64,000 bases of DNA from Acanthosepion pharaonis (GCA_903632075.3 CAHIKZ030001197.1:503501-567500); one strand, 5' to 3'; numbered from the stretch's first letter, positions 52,087 to 63,651 are shown. A program made the numbers and translations. The notes: generated by a model not told the origin, from the letters alone.

Positions 52087-54950
52087 TTGTATTTTGTTGT
52101 TCAGCATTAGTCAACTTCCGCTTATCTCTTTCCTATACATTTTATTTCGCTTCTACTTAACCTATGTAAATAGGTACAATCCTATTTAAAAATACACTAC
52201 ACCTCTCTGAACCGAAGATTTTTATTATCTTTGCTTGTTCTCGAACTTCTTCTACAATATATCTCCTTTTCTCTGACTTGAGGTTTATGTCCTGTTCTTT
52301 TTAATGAAGATCTGAGTCACTCCCTCTAGCATCCATAGGATCGTCTTCTATTGTATTATCCTGATCTGAAGAACTCATCCTTTCTTCTCTATCAAGATCT
52401 TCTTGTATCACAACGTCTTCCATTTCAATTCTGGGTCTTAATTTGTCAGAATCCGCCGTTAGGATTTATACTCTCTTTGATATAATGGCCGTGTTATGTC
52501 CCCTTTCATGATGAAATTAGCACTCCCAGGACTTGCTACTTTGTCTTTCTTATACCGCATCTTTTCATTTGTCGAGTAAGACATTGTTCATGGAGATCTT
52601 ATTTGTCTTCCCATTAATGCAGATGGGCTTTGAAATCGTACTATAACTAAACAGCAACCTTGGTAAGTAACCGTCTATCGTATAGGAAAATGCTTTGAAT
52701 CCCATTTTACTGAGACATTATTCCTGCAATCCATTAGATTGTGGGTGATACGGTAGTGTTTTGTAAGGGAAGCAGCCAACGCGTCTCAACCAATTCCATA
52801 GATCTTTATCACAAAATTCTGGTGCGTTGTCTGATACCAATATTTTAGGGGCCCCATTTTTTCGTATTTGCTCTATTTTAGTCGTGTTTCTATTTAAAAC
52901 GACTTCAGGTTACCCAGAGAAGGAATCTGCTAAAATTAGAAATAGTCCAATGCCATTAATGTGTGTATGGTCCATATGAACGCAGGGCCATGGTTCCGTT
53001 TTTTTAGGCCATGAGAATATTCTATTTTGTCGAAAATTGATTATTTCCGCATATTTTGGGCCTTTGTGCACATTTTTCTATATTGCGATAAAACCCTGAC
53101 CACCATTGTTAATCTCCTCTGGGTATCCCACAATGCACATCACCATATAATCTTTTTAAAATTCATTTTCTTTTTGTTTCTAGTGATACCAACCCACATC
53201 CATTGTACGTAACACCGTTTTCTATCGTCAGTTTATGTCTTATTTCTTAATAAGGCCTTTCAGCTTTGGAACAATTATTCCACACGTTTCTTCTTATTCT
53301 CTTAGCAATCTTGCTTAATATTGAATCCTGTAGAGGTTTCTATACCAATCTTTGTAGAGATGTGTTAGTTTTGAACCGATATAATATTTCTTCATCCGGG
53401 ATTTTCATTTCTTTATCCTTATTAAATTGTAACTTTGACAGCGCATCGACATGTGTTATTTTATTTTTTTATATGCACTCAATGTCAAAATCACAAGCCA
53501 TTAATTTTATTGCCCACCTTAAAATAATGGAAGAAGTAACTTTTGGTAGATCCTTTCTAAGGCTAAAAATCAAGGTCTAGAAGTTTATAGTCCGAATAAT
53601 AGGAATTTCTTACCTAATAAAAGATGTCGGGCTCTGTTTGTGCTCCAGACAATGAGTAATGTGTCTTTTTCAATATTTGAATAATCTATCCTTGGTGTTG
53701 TCAGTCTTCTTGAAAAGTACATTATTGGATGACATTCTTATGACAAAATTGTTAAAGTAGTTTCTTTTCTGGGATCAAATATTTTTACAATAGGTTTTTT
53801 TCTGCGAGAATCTCTTTTAAAATCCTTATACGCTAAGTCCTTGTGTCTTTTCCAATTCACTATTATTTTTCCGCAGTTCAGAAATGGTTCTTTTAACTCG
53901 TATTATGGTAGATATCTATTATAAAAATTAACTAATCCTAAAAAGGATTCTAATTCTTTTTTATTAGTAGCTATAGATACCTCTGAAATTTTCTTAATTA
54001 TCTTTGGATTTGGTGCAATATCATCTTTTGAAATTTGGTCGCCTAACTATACGATACTGTATCACAAATTCACATTTGTCTCTGTTTATTGTCATCCCCG
54101 TATTTTTATCTTGTTTAACACGTTCATTTTTGTCTTAATTCAGCTTTAGTGAAGCACCTAGGTAAATATCATCTTGATAAATAATCATATTATAGATTTC
54201 GTCAATTAACACGATTTTCATTGCACTTTGAAAAATGGCACTTGCCCTTTTACCTCCAAAAGGCATTCTCGTTCATTTTAATAATCCTGTGGGGTGCTTA
54301 TTTCCTTGAATTTATCATCAATCTGTATTTGATTGTAGTACGATTTTAAATCAATTTTTGCAAAACATTTCATGCTCGGTAATTTGTGGATAGCAATTTT
54401 GATACTGGGAATAAGAAAAGAATCCGAGGATATTTTATGATTTACGCCTATTTTAAAATTACCACATATTCTTGAATATCCGTCTGCTTTTCGCAAAACT
54501 AGAACGGTCCATTTACTACTAACTGGAGGAACATGCTCCAAAATACCTTCTACTATTTTCTTTAATTTAGCAACTACCAAAGGTAGAAGACGAATAGGTA
54601 ATTTACAGGATTCAAAATAAGAGGGGGCACTGTTTTTATTGAAATGTATGCTCGCTTTATACCTCTTTAACACCCCCGTTTTTACTTTTTCTGATTTGAA
54701 GCTAGAAAGAGGTCAGTTATTTCATTTTCTCCCGCTTTGTTGCCTTTCAATGTCTTTGTCCTAGCCTGGGTTGCAAAACATTGGATCCAAGTCTCGACAA
54801 ATTCTGGTTCATTGTATTGTGTTGTGTTGTTCTGCGGCACTTAATCAGTAATCAACTTCCGCCTGTCCCTTTCTTTACTATATACATTATTTCTCTTCTA
54901 CTTTACATATACAAATAGGTACAACCGTATTTACCAATGCACTCCAACAA
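52087..54950 (-). mobile_element. Ty3/gypsy-type LTR retrotransposon, internally deleted
   Basis: Short LTRs at 52087-52202 and 54825-54950, both running TGTTGT...ACA on the plus strand. They share CAACTTCCGC, CTACTTAACCTATG/CTACTTTACATATA and AATAGGTACAA. Between them lies a minus-strand pol. A purine run (AGAGAGGTG, minus strand) sits just before the 3' LTR. Gag and protease are not recognisable, and the 2.86-kb length is well below a complete element. No clear target duplication. Confidence 0.7.
52330..54673 (-). pseudogene. Ty3/gypsy pol: RT, RNase H and integrase remnants
   Basis: Frame 54673-54278 contains KKIVEGILEHVPP, SKWTVLVLRKADGYSRICGN and CFAKIDLKSYYNQIQIDD, the first RT blocks (LRKADG-RIC-D and F-KIDL---Y-QI). 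Further on are traces of RNase H (ILRWAIKLMACDFDIE near 53520-53470). Integrase traces near 52820-52740 (EFCDKDLWNWL, PYKTLPYHPQSNGL) cover the H-P-SNG motif. The tail is acidic (QEDLDREERMSSSDQDNTIE) to within 130 bp of the LTR. Dozens of stops. Described as a relic only. Confidence 0.75.
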
Positions 54951-55269
54951 GACTATATTTATTTTGTTGGTGGTAATAATTTATTTGAAGTTAGGAAGAA
55001 ACTGTTTTCAATGCTTCCAAATGTGTATTGATTTCAGCTTAATAACTTTATTATTCCTGGATAAGCTGATTGCAATTTTCTTTTTTTTTTCTTTTTACTA
55101 AAATCGTTGGTTTTCGAGATTTGACTATTTGAATAAACAACAACTGAACTTATCTTAGTTCTAAAATAGTTTCATTCAACTTAAATTCTGAATTATAATC
55201 TTATCAAAGAGATACAAATTGAAGCCTTCAAATCTTGCTCGTATAGAACTTTAACTATTTGGTCAGTGT
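54951..55269. other. Unassigned sequence
   Basis: AT-rich, no element recognised. Confidence 0.4.
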
Positions 55270-55790
55270 TTTAAAAGACGACAAGAAATATGATACCGAA
55301 ATACGAAGGCGTTTTTAAATAGCGAAAGATGCCTTTCAGAAATTAAACAAAGTATTAAGGAGCATTCGTTAGAAACAAAGAAAAAGTGTAGAAATGTTAT
55401 GTAATATCAGTCCTTCTATCTGACACTGAATAGTAGGCAATTTCCTTATAGATGATGAGGAGACTTGAGGCAACAGATATGTAGTTCTACAAAAGAAATG
55501 TAGAGAATACCATGGAAGGAACATGTGAGAAGCTATTAAGTTTAAAGTATAATAGAAATAAAAAGGACATTTATACAGAAAGAGAGACGTTTGAAAAATC
55601 TGGGACACATAACGAGGAAAATTTGACATTCACAAGACCTATTGAAAACAAGTGGGGATATAAGTAACCTACGTATCGAGCTTGTGTAAATGCATAGGAG
55701 ATCATTGACTGGGGAAAGGCGACGAACATTGCTTATAAGAATAAGGATTCGTGGAAAGCCATGACTGCCTGCGTCATGAACTGGGGTGGC
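55270..55790 (+). mobile_element. LINE-C RT C-terminus to 3' end
   Basis: Plus strand: VLKDDKKYDTEIRRR-like start, AKDAFQKLNKVLRS-like, MMRRLEATDM-FYKRNVENTMEGT, then ERQTFEKSGTHNEEN-like, and finally DSWKAMTACVMNWGGTH near 55745-55795. The block order equals 39140-39358 plus 41008 onward, so the family is secure though each block is in a different frame. Confidence 0.65.
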
Positions 55791-57466
55791 ACACACATAA
55801 AAAAGAAGAATCCTATATAAATCTTTCCAATTTATGAATTGCTTTCATCATGTTATTAATATTTTTAAAAAATCGCTGGTAAAACTTGATAATTTTTTTA
55901 TCGCAACTTGAAATTATTTTGATACAGAAGTCGCACAAGTGTCTGATCACAATTATTTAGAATCAATAAAGTAAATAGTTGGGAAAAAAACTTTAATCCC
56001 CCAGAGATAACCTCTAAAGAAATAGAATAAAGTCTCAAAGGGCATTGAAAAGAGCTAAAACCGCAAACTGAAGCCAAAATATATGGCGTTTTCTTCAATG
56101 TCCCATTTCTCCCAGCCTGTCATTTTCGAGACCAAAGAGAAAAGAATTGGCAAACAATGCGTTTACTGAGTCTGCAGAACAGTGCCAACTCACCTTGTGC
56201 CAGTAAACCAATGCCTCTGTCGAAATACGAGACCAAGATTTGCCGAGGCTGGTACATTGATTCGTCAACATAGCCACGCTATTAATTGCACGCACTGTAC
56301 AAATTTAATGAGTGTAACTTGATTTACAGGGCCTCATCAAAATAGTAAGTATTTCAAATTTGTAGATTCTGTAAGCAAGATGATTAATTATCGCCTTGTA
56401 ATTGCTATCTTTCTGCGTTTGTTTCGTATGCCATAGCTTAAGAATCATATAACCGTAATATTATTTTTAGCACAGAAATTAGACCGAGATTGGTAAGTTC
56501 TTGATCTGAATAATGTTTTAAAATAAATAACCTGATCATCTGGTTAAATTTTGGGGAGACATTTTCAGCACATTCTCTTGTGAGTAAAAATGGTTAATTA
56601 AAACATGCGATATGAAAATTAATTGATACACTCACCAATTCAGCTTAGAAAAATAATTAAAAAAATACTTAGAAAGAATCTTAGATAAAAAGAAAAAAAT
56701 AGCAAAAAAACGCCAAAAATACAGAAGAAACAAAAACAAAATTAAAGAAAAAACAAACACAAAGAAACAAACAAAGGAGGCTAAAAGATAAAGATGTTCG
56801 ATAAAATTAAAAAAAAAAACTACTGACAGACTGAAACGGATTGTCACAACAAAGTATTAACATGGCGTAAAATGAGATTATTACGGGAAAATATGTCTTT
56901 GTCAAAAGAACTTAAATTTACACAGTTCTTTACTAAAAAAAAAAAGAATCTTATTTTGGAGATTAGTTTTGACTAAATTATTATTTTCTCTTCGACATCG
57001 TGTTAGCATTCCTGACATGCTACACGAGTCCGAATCTCATCATGGTTAATTTGTCGAACTTTTTGGTAATATCGGTCCGTGGAATTATTGGGCAATGAAA
57101 ATCATTCCAAGAATTGACGAAGCTCTGTGAGGTAAATTGGCTAGAGGTAACTGTTTGGAAGCCGAGTTACAAATCATGATGATCATATGTGATTATTAGC
57201 TTTTTCACACAGAAACTTTAAGGAAGATTCGCTCCTCATAACTGCTGTATAAACCGCAGGTTCTCTCTGTGGGTGTTAAATAGACGAATACAAGTATCTG
57301 AGCATACTTATGCAACAGAAACTATTTAGTCCCTCTAGCAGACATGTGTGTTCGGATACGAGCGACTATCTATTACTGATCCGTGATCAGTTATACATTC
57401 GATCAATTGTTCCATTGGTAAATGCACTTCTTTAACCATAGACATATACAAAAACACACAAATTAT

Positions 57467-57471
<5 letters not shown>
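55791..57471. other. Mostly unassigned; purine-rich block 56640-56790
   Basis: No gene recognised in this 1.7-kb stretch. Plus-strand purine bias at 56640-56790, made of GAAAC and AAACAAA words. Confidence 0.4.

Positions 57472-57507
<36 letters not shown>
57472..57507. repeat. (TA)n microsatellite
   Basis: About 18 TA units directly beside the terminal end of a Tc1 element. Confidence 0.95.
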
Positions 57508-57515
<8 letters not shown>

Positions 57516-58325
57516 GTGGGGTTGAATAAGTGATCGTACACATGAAAATATTTCTCATTTTTATTTGTAACATATTAAATTAACAAAACAGGAATATATC
57601 TACTGCATCAGATTGAATAATAAAAATTTATGCATATAAAACTAAATAATATTCCTTGGTTAAGAAAATATAGCAATATTTAAATTTTTAGGGGTTTAAA
57701 AAATTATCGTACAGCAGAACAAAAACATGTTTTCTTTATTTAATATTTTGTATCAAAGCCTTTATTAAGTTCAACAGCAATCAATCTCTTCCTGTAGACT
57801 TTAATTAACGATTCGCATACTTTAGTAGGTATTTCGTCCCATTCTCCCTGAGTAATTGCCATCAGGTTTTTGATGTTGCTGGACCTCCATCACGGATTTT
57901 ATTTTTCAAAAACCGCCATAAATTCTCTATTGGATTCAAATCCGGCGACTGACTGGGTCAGTGTAAGATGTTAACGTTGTTATTAGCAAGCCAATTCTTC
58001 GTACTCTTCGCAGTATGCTTGGAACCATTGTCCCGCTGGAAGATTCAATCAGGAGGAAGCCCAATATTCTCTCCAGAAAGCGATAAATTTTCGCTTAGGA
58101 TTTGTTGATATTTTTCTACATTCATTCTACCGTCAATAATTGCTAGTTTGCCAACACCTCGGATTGAAATGCAGCCCCAAAACATGATACTTATCCCCAC
58201 CGAATTTGACAGTTGGTGTGGTGTTCTTAAGTACGTATGCTTCGCCGTCTTTCCTCCATACATAATTCAGGGAATTGTGAACGAACAACTCAATTTTAAT
58301 TATTTTTATGTTTAGATGCATTTAA
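57516..58325 (-). pseudogene. Tc1-type transposase relic with one TIR
   Basis: Minus strand: KIELFVHNSLNYVWRKDGEA, then TPTVKFGG, the frame IMFWGCISIRGVGKLAIIDG with MNVEKYQQIL, then FQRDNGSKHTAKSTKNWL (second Asp), PSQSPDLNPIENLWRFLKNK (final Glu) and an RD end. The terminal repeat is CAGTGGGGTTGAATAAGTGA at 57516-57535 on the plus strand. The N-terminal third of the gene and the other TIR are missing because the sequence switches at about 58325 to a mariner element. Confidence 0.8.
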
Positions 58326-59487
58326 ACTGATCAAATTTTATTTCAGAGAACAATAAAATTAAATTTTGTTTGAATAAAACCCTGCTAACATGGAAGTACC
58401 CAAGAATCATTTGAGGCACATAATGCTTTATGAGTTCAAGAAAGGAAACTCAGCAGCCGAAGCGGCTAGAAACATTCACTCAGTTTATGGAGAGGAATGT
58501 GTGGATGAAAGAACTTGCAGAAGATGGTTTGCAAAAAAATTCAGAGGTGGAGATTTCACCCTTGAAGATGAAGATCGAACCGGACGTCCAGTTGAGTTTG
58601 ATGAAAAGATTCTTGAAGCAGTCCTTGAAGAAAATCCTGCTTTATCAGTTGAGGAATTGGTAGTGGTTCTCAGTTCAAACCATACGGCTGTTCATCGTCA
58701 TCTACAACAACTTGGAAAAGTTCCTAAACTTGGAAAATGGGTGCCTCATGAATTGTCTGAAAACAACCTCAAATCCCGAGTTGACATCTGCTCTTCTCTC
58801 CATTTTCGCCAACTTGTTTCAGCTTTTTTGGATAGACTTGTGACGAAAAATGGACCTTTTATCGAAATGTTAAGTGTCGTAGACAGTGACTTGGTAAAGG
58901 GGAAGGACCCCAGCCACAGCCGAGAAGGGAACTTCATGGGCAAAAGGTTCTTCTTTCAATCTGGTGGGATCGCCAAGGAATAATCCACTTTGAATTCTTA
59001 CCACCTAATGCAACAATTAATGCTCAAATATACTGTCAGCAATTAGAGCGTTTGAACCAAGCTTTGAGGAAAAAAGACCTGCTCTAGTGAATCGAAAAGA
59101 GGTGATGTTTCATCAGGACAATGCGCGACCCCACACAGCAAGAATCACGTCACAAAAGATTGAAAAACTTGGTTGGGAGAAAATTCCTCATCCACCTTAT
59201 TCTCCCGATCTTGCTCCTTCAGACTACCATTTGTTTTGTAGCTTACAGAATCATTTGGAAGAAACAGCTTTTGTAACACAGGAAGAGGTTAAAACTGACA
59301 TTTGTGAGTTTTTCGAATCAAAGCAAAAATAATTTTACAGTAATGGAATTAGTAAGCTCTTTAATAGATGGAAGGAAGTCATAGATAATCAGGGAAAATA
59401 CATTGTTGTTTGAATCTGTAATTAAGTGTAAGATTTGGTCATTTTCTTTATTCAAAATTCGGACAGAACTTATGGGATAACCTCATA

Positions 59488-59489
<2 letters not shown>
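58326..59489 (+). mobile_element. Mariner element lacking its 5' TIR
   Basis: The right end is clear: read on the minus strand it begins TATGAGGTTATCCCATAAG at 59487, followed by TTCTGTCCGAAT. No such sequence exists left of the ATG at 58390. The left part begins within the mariner leader, abutting the Tc1 relic head-to-head. A (TA)n array follows directly on the right. Confidence 0.8.
58390..59413 (+). pseudogene. Mariner (DD34D) transposase, frameshifted
   Basis: The start MEVPKNHLRHIMLYEFKKGN is followed by the first HTH and the YGEECVDERTCRRWFAKF-type linker, then LEDEDRTGRP and the second HTH (LSSNHTAVHRHLQQLGK), in one frame to about residue 160. Around 58850-58980 indels break the first catalytic block. 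Frames resume as IIHFEFLPPNATINAQIYCQ, then VMFHQDNARPHTA (second Asp) and PPYSPDLAPSDYHLF (third Asp), which are 34 residues apart. It ends with ISKLFNRWKEVIDNQGKYI. Length matches the ~345-residue family. At least three indels make it inactive, but overall it is well preserved compared with other relics here. Confidence 0.9.

Positions 59490-59535
<46 letters not shown>
59489..59535. repeat. (TA)n microsatellite
   Basis: About 23 TA units between the mariner right end and the poly(A) end of a minus-strand LINE. Confidence 0.95.
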
Positions 59536-59540
<5 letters not shown>

Positions 59541-59565
59541 GACAGAAGTGACAATTTTCACAACA

Positions 59566-59601
<36 letters not shown>

Positions 59602-59618
59602 TTACGCAGCTTTCAGAC

Positions 59619-59804
59619 TCACCGATCCTGAGAGCGCAGATGACGCTTTAAACAAGCCTTACTTTTACAAGCTTTTACGCAAATGTTGCACCTGAAAGGG
59701 AGATCCCCAAGTCTAACGGGCATGGTATTAACGTGAACTTTCATGTGTCTTGTTAATCCAGAATCTGACTTGCATACTTTATAGCAGAGTGAACAAGAAG
59801 GCAC
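59619..59804 (-). pseudogene. C2H2 zinc-finger C-terminus of the LINE ORF
   Basis: CSLCYKVCKSDSGLTRHMKVH is one C2H2 finger (C-x2-C, H-x3-H). CNICVKACKSKACLKRHLRS is a second, with its last His replaced. They sit within ~50 bp of the poly(A) tail and in the same orientation as the RT, so they belong to the LINE and not to a host transcription factor. Confidence 0.75.
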
Positions 59805-60419
59805 AAGGACTGATCGCTGACTTCTTTCAATGGAGCGAGCCTGATGAGATCTAAGGTCACTTTGAAGACCTGCCCTTGAAAGTGCAAAATTACCACATAA
59901 ACTACATGCATGTTGTAAGGTTACAGTGTAAGATTACCTTTACGAAGATTGCGCTTAACCTTAGCATGCTCCACCTTGCCCTTTTCAGACTGGTTACAAC
60001 CTCGATGAACTGTCGTTCTCCACGAAGGTCGGCACTCAGCCTCCAGTTACCACGTATCAATTGATATCTCAGAGCTCTGGTTTTGATGCAGTCTTTAAAG
60101 CGCTTTCTAGTTTTGTGCCTGGGTCATTTGTCTGCAGATAGTTCGCCATAAAAGGCACTTTTAGGCAACCTTGAGTCATCCATGTGCACCAAGTGACCTG
60201 CCCAGCGCATTTAATTGAGGATGATTAGCTTCACAATACTAGGGATATTAGCTTTCTCCAGAATTTCTGTGTCAGGTACAAAAAACTGTCATGAAATATT
60301 CACGATTCTTCTGAGGAACTTTTGGTGAACTGTTTCAAAGGTGATAATGTGACGTCTGTATATTGTCCATGTTTCTGAAGAGTACAAAATAGCAGTCAAA
60401 ACACATGAATCATGAACCT

Positions 60420-60851
60420 TTACTTCTCCAAGCATGCAAAATATTTAGTAGCTTTCTCGATGCAGTGAAGTATTTCAGCATCTAGTGTCTCATCTCGTGA
60501 GAGTGTGCTTCCAAGGTATACAAAGGTATCCACCACCTCCAGCCTCCTGCTATCCACAAGTATGTTTGGTTCACGATACGGTTGATTAGGAGGTGGTGTG
60601 AATATTACCTTGGTCTTCCTCAAACTGATAGTAAGCCCCCAAAACTTACATGAATTAGCAAAAAGATTCATGATGGTGTGCTTATCTTCTGTATGAGCCA
60701 CTTGCGTCATCAGCATAAAGAAGCTCACGAATAATTTGCTGAAACACCTTTGTAGAACACTAAATCGTCGCAGGTCAAAAACATTCCCAGTAGTTCGGAA
60801 ACGCAAATAAACACCGATGCTACAGTCTTTAAAGGCATGTGTTAGCATCAC
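60420..60851 (-). pseudogene. LINE reverse transcriptase, palm to thumb
   Basis: MMLTHAFKDCSIGVYLRFRT begins at the region before the FADD box. The catalytic YADD/FADD is degraded (FFMLMTQVAHTEDKHTIMNL stands where LFADDAALVAHTE would lie). Next are FWGLTISLRKTKVIFTPPP, RRLEVVDTFVYLGSTLSRDE and LDAEILHCIEKATK. The VDTF-YLGS-LS-D block is diagnostic of non-LTR RT. One frame of 143 codons survives. Confidence 0.8.
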
Positions 60852-61435
60852 TGCAAAAAAGATGGAAAATAAAGTGGGTGTAAGTATATCACCTTCACAC
60901 CATTCTCAACAAAAACTGTTTCAGACAGAGTACCAATGAAGTTCAACCCGGCTTTCATGTTGCTGTGCAACTCTTTAAACAGCCTGATAAATTCAGGTGG
61001 GCAACCATGTTTTCTTAGAATTGTTCATAGGGCATTACTATTCACGGTATGAAATACCTTAGGTCACCGAAGACATGGTAGAGCGGGACACAGGGTTCAA
61101 TGCATTTTTCTACCAGTTGTCAGACTGTGGGGATCATGTCCATTGTGTCTCTACCAGTGCGATACCTACATTGACTCTCTGGCATCACTTCAAAAACAGA
61201 TGTGACTTTGGAGGGGATTGAGCAAGATTTGAGCAAAAACTTTACCAACAGCTTCAAGTAAGCTTATTCCCCTGTGGTTACAATAGACTTTTGACCTTTC
61301 CCATTATACAGAGACACAAGAATGGCATCAATCCAGTCCTGATGGACATGTGCGCCATTCCAAACATCTGGAATTAGAAAGTGTATTCTTCTTACCATTT
61401 CGTTTCCTCTATGTAAGAGCACCTCAACAGGAATT

Positions 61436-61437
<2 letters not shown>

Positions 61438-61503
<66 letters not shown>
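61438..61503. repeat. (TA)n microsatellite
   Basis: About 32 TA units. Confidence 0.95.
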
Positions 61504-61505
<2 letters not shown>

Positions 61506-61923
61506 AACAATAAAAAATATAAAAAAATTAAAATCTTCAGACACACTGGATTGTAGATTAATATTCTTTCGTTTTTTTTATTATTATTTCATTTAGATTC
61601 CTCGACTAGTTTCGGTCAGAATGGCCATCATCGGGAGAAGAAATATTTCTGCTTGCTGGTAGCAGTAAACTACAGAAATGAATGTCTTGATGGAGAAAAT
61701 AAACTTTTGTCTGTAGTTTTCATTTGTTTTTTTTTTATTTTTTTCATAATTTTAACATGAATCTTTTAACAATTTGTTGGTTTCTCTATTCATACGGATA
61801 GCCAATAATTTGGTGTTTATTGGTTCTGTTGGTGTTATGTCCCGTGTCTATTATTCATGATTATATTTTGAACAATAAAAAAAATATTAAAAAATTAAAA
61901 TCTTCATACACACTGGGTTGTAG

Positions 61924-61930
<7 letters not shown>
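61503..61930. repeat. Direct repeat pair around a hammerhead-like motif
   Basis: TGAACAATAAAAAATAT... at 61504-61560 and 61868-61927 are direct copies of ~58 bp (both contain TTAAAATCTTCA and ACACACTGG-TTGTAGAT). They bracket about 310 bp including the hammerhead-like motif, and each abuts a (TA)n array on its outer side. Confidence 0.7.
61598..61639 (-). ncRNA. Hammerhead-like motif with self-complementary stem III
   Basis: Minus strand: TTCTC (61639-61635) pairs with GAGGAA (61603-61598) as stem I. The core reads CCGATGA (61634-61628), one change (U4 to C) from CUGAUGA. An extra T follows, then the GGCCATTCTGACC region as stem II with one mismatch, then GAA. The palindromic ACTAGT (61610-61605) is stem III. 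C61604 follows U, giving a canonical GUC cleavage triplet. Confidence 0.5.

Positions 61931-61981
<51 letters not shown>
61926..61981. repeat. (TA)n microsatellite
   Basis: About 28 TA units. Confidence 0.95.
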
Positions 61982-61982
<1 letters not shown>

Positions 61983-62590
61983 GGCTCCGGATCATTATTC
62001 AAACATATAGTTAAATATAACAGACAACTAATGTCTCTTATGTTTTATTATAAGCCTTTCAAAGCGTCGTATAATGGCTTTAATTTCAAGAGAAAATAAA
62101 GACAACTGTCCTATTTCTATTCATATTTCTTTATTATATTGGTCTTCGATATAAGCTTTCGACTCAAATGAGCCATCATCAGAGTGGTCATATGGACATT
62201 ACAATCGAGTTGTACACTGTCAAAGATAACACACAGTTTTGTTTACGTAGAAGTTAACTATGCGACGATAACGGAGGTGGAATAGTAGATGCGGGTCGTG
62301 AATTCGCAATGCGGTTTTATGACGTCGTACTTGACTAGGTGAGAAAAAGAAATGTTATCAACAGAATCATGTGTTTAACTGCATAGTAATATATTGCGAC
62401 TGGCGTGAAATGTAATTTTGTTGAGTGTGGGGTGTTGCTTTGTTTTAAAAAGGCTTAGATCGACGACCAATATAATAAAGAATAAGCAAATTTTTGACTG
62501 TTTATGTTTTTATTTTCTCTTGAAACTAAAGCTATTATACGACTTTTGGAATGGTTGATGATAATAATATAATAGACATCCGTTGTCTGT
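61982..62590. other. Unassigned repeat-like sequence
   Basis: Contains at 62151-62182 a minus-strand CTGATGA, a GGCTC/GAGTC hairpin and GAAAGCT, resembling the hammerhead core but without a stem I. The rest is unassigned. Confidence 0.4.
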
Positions 62591-62591
62591 T

Positions 62592-62597
<6 letters not shown>

Positions 62598-62645
<48 letters not shown>

Positions 62646-62695
62646 ATATACTGATATATATATATATATATCTACATATAAAGATAGATATTCAC

Positions 62696-62744
<49 letters not shown>

Positions 62745-62772
62745 TATACACATATATACATATATGCACATA

Positions 62773-62826
<54 letters not shown>

Positions 62827-63084
62827 GATATATTGATATATATATTTACATATATATAGATATTCACATATATATATATATATATAGGTATATATGTTCA
62901 CACAGATATATACATACATGCATATATATACACATATATATATATACATATGCACTTATTTACATATATATATACATATATATATATACATATATATGCA
63001 TATATATACATATTTACATATATATATATATATACATATATATTTACATATATCTACACATATATCTACGTATATAGACATATT

Positions 63085-63147
<63 letters not shown>
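62598..63147. repeat. Large TA/CATA/GATA microsatellite cluster
   Basis: About 550 bp of TA arrays with GT, CATA and GATA interruptions. Tyr/Ile frames of up to 159 codons on both strands are translations of it. Confidence 0.95.
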
Positions 63148-63153
<6 letters not shown>

Positions 63154-63651
63154 GTATACGTATAAAATTATATATGGAGATAATATAGAGAACGACGCAA
63201 ACTCACACACAAACAGAATTAGACAGACACGAATCCACGAACACAATATCATACATGTGTATGTATGTGTATATATACCTGTTTGTATGTACATGCATAC
63301 ATGCGCATATATAGTTACACGCATAAACACATGCCGGCACAAATATGCATTAACACACAAAAATTCAATTTAAATGTTCAAAACTATAAATAACGAAAAA
63401 ACATTACGGAAGATTAGCAGTAAACCAGAGATCAACGGAGAAGGTGAGGAAAGAATAAATGATTAAAGGGAAGGAGAAGAATTCAACATCCAGGTAACAC
63501 TCATTAAGTGAATAAAGAAAAATAACACACTCATACGATAATATTTAAATATCAAAAAAATTGAGACATATCAACAGAAGAAACCAACTCCACTCAACAA
63601 TAAATTTCTATCTGACCACGCAAATTCGAAGAAGCATGACGGAAAAACGGA

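Larger units (their letters stand above)
59572..61436 (-). mobile_element. LINE with C-terminal C2H2 fingers and poly(A) tail
   Basis: On the minus strand the unit ends in about 28 A residues (59572-59599 as T on plus), preceded by the ORF end. Upstream, in order from 61380: HVHQDWIDAILVSLYNGKG, GIS-L----KFLLK-type residues, VMPESQCRYRTGRDTMDMI, then 60851-60420 as below, a KW-GH block near 60200, and a zinc-finger end. The 5' side stops at a (TA)n array at 61438. Decayed but with a fresh-looking poly(A). Confidence 0.8.

Noticed and set aside
59619..59804. Possible host C2H2 zinc-finger gene
   Set aside because: Same strand as a LINE RT and directly before its poly(A) tail, so part of the LINE.
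62151..62190. Seventh hammerhead-like site
   Set aside because: Core, stem II and AGCT are present, but stem I has one pair only.
62535..63373. Tyr/Ile-repeat frames up to 159 codons on both strands
   Set aside because: Translation of TA/CATA microsatellites; present in every frame.
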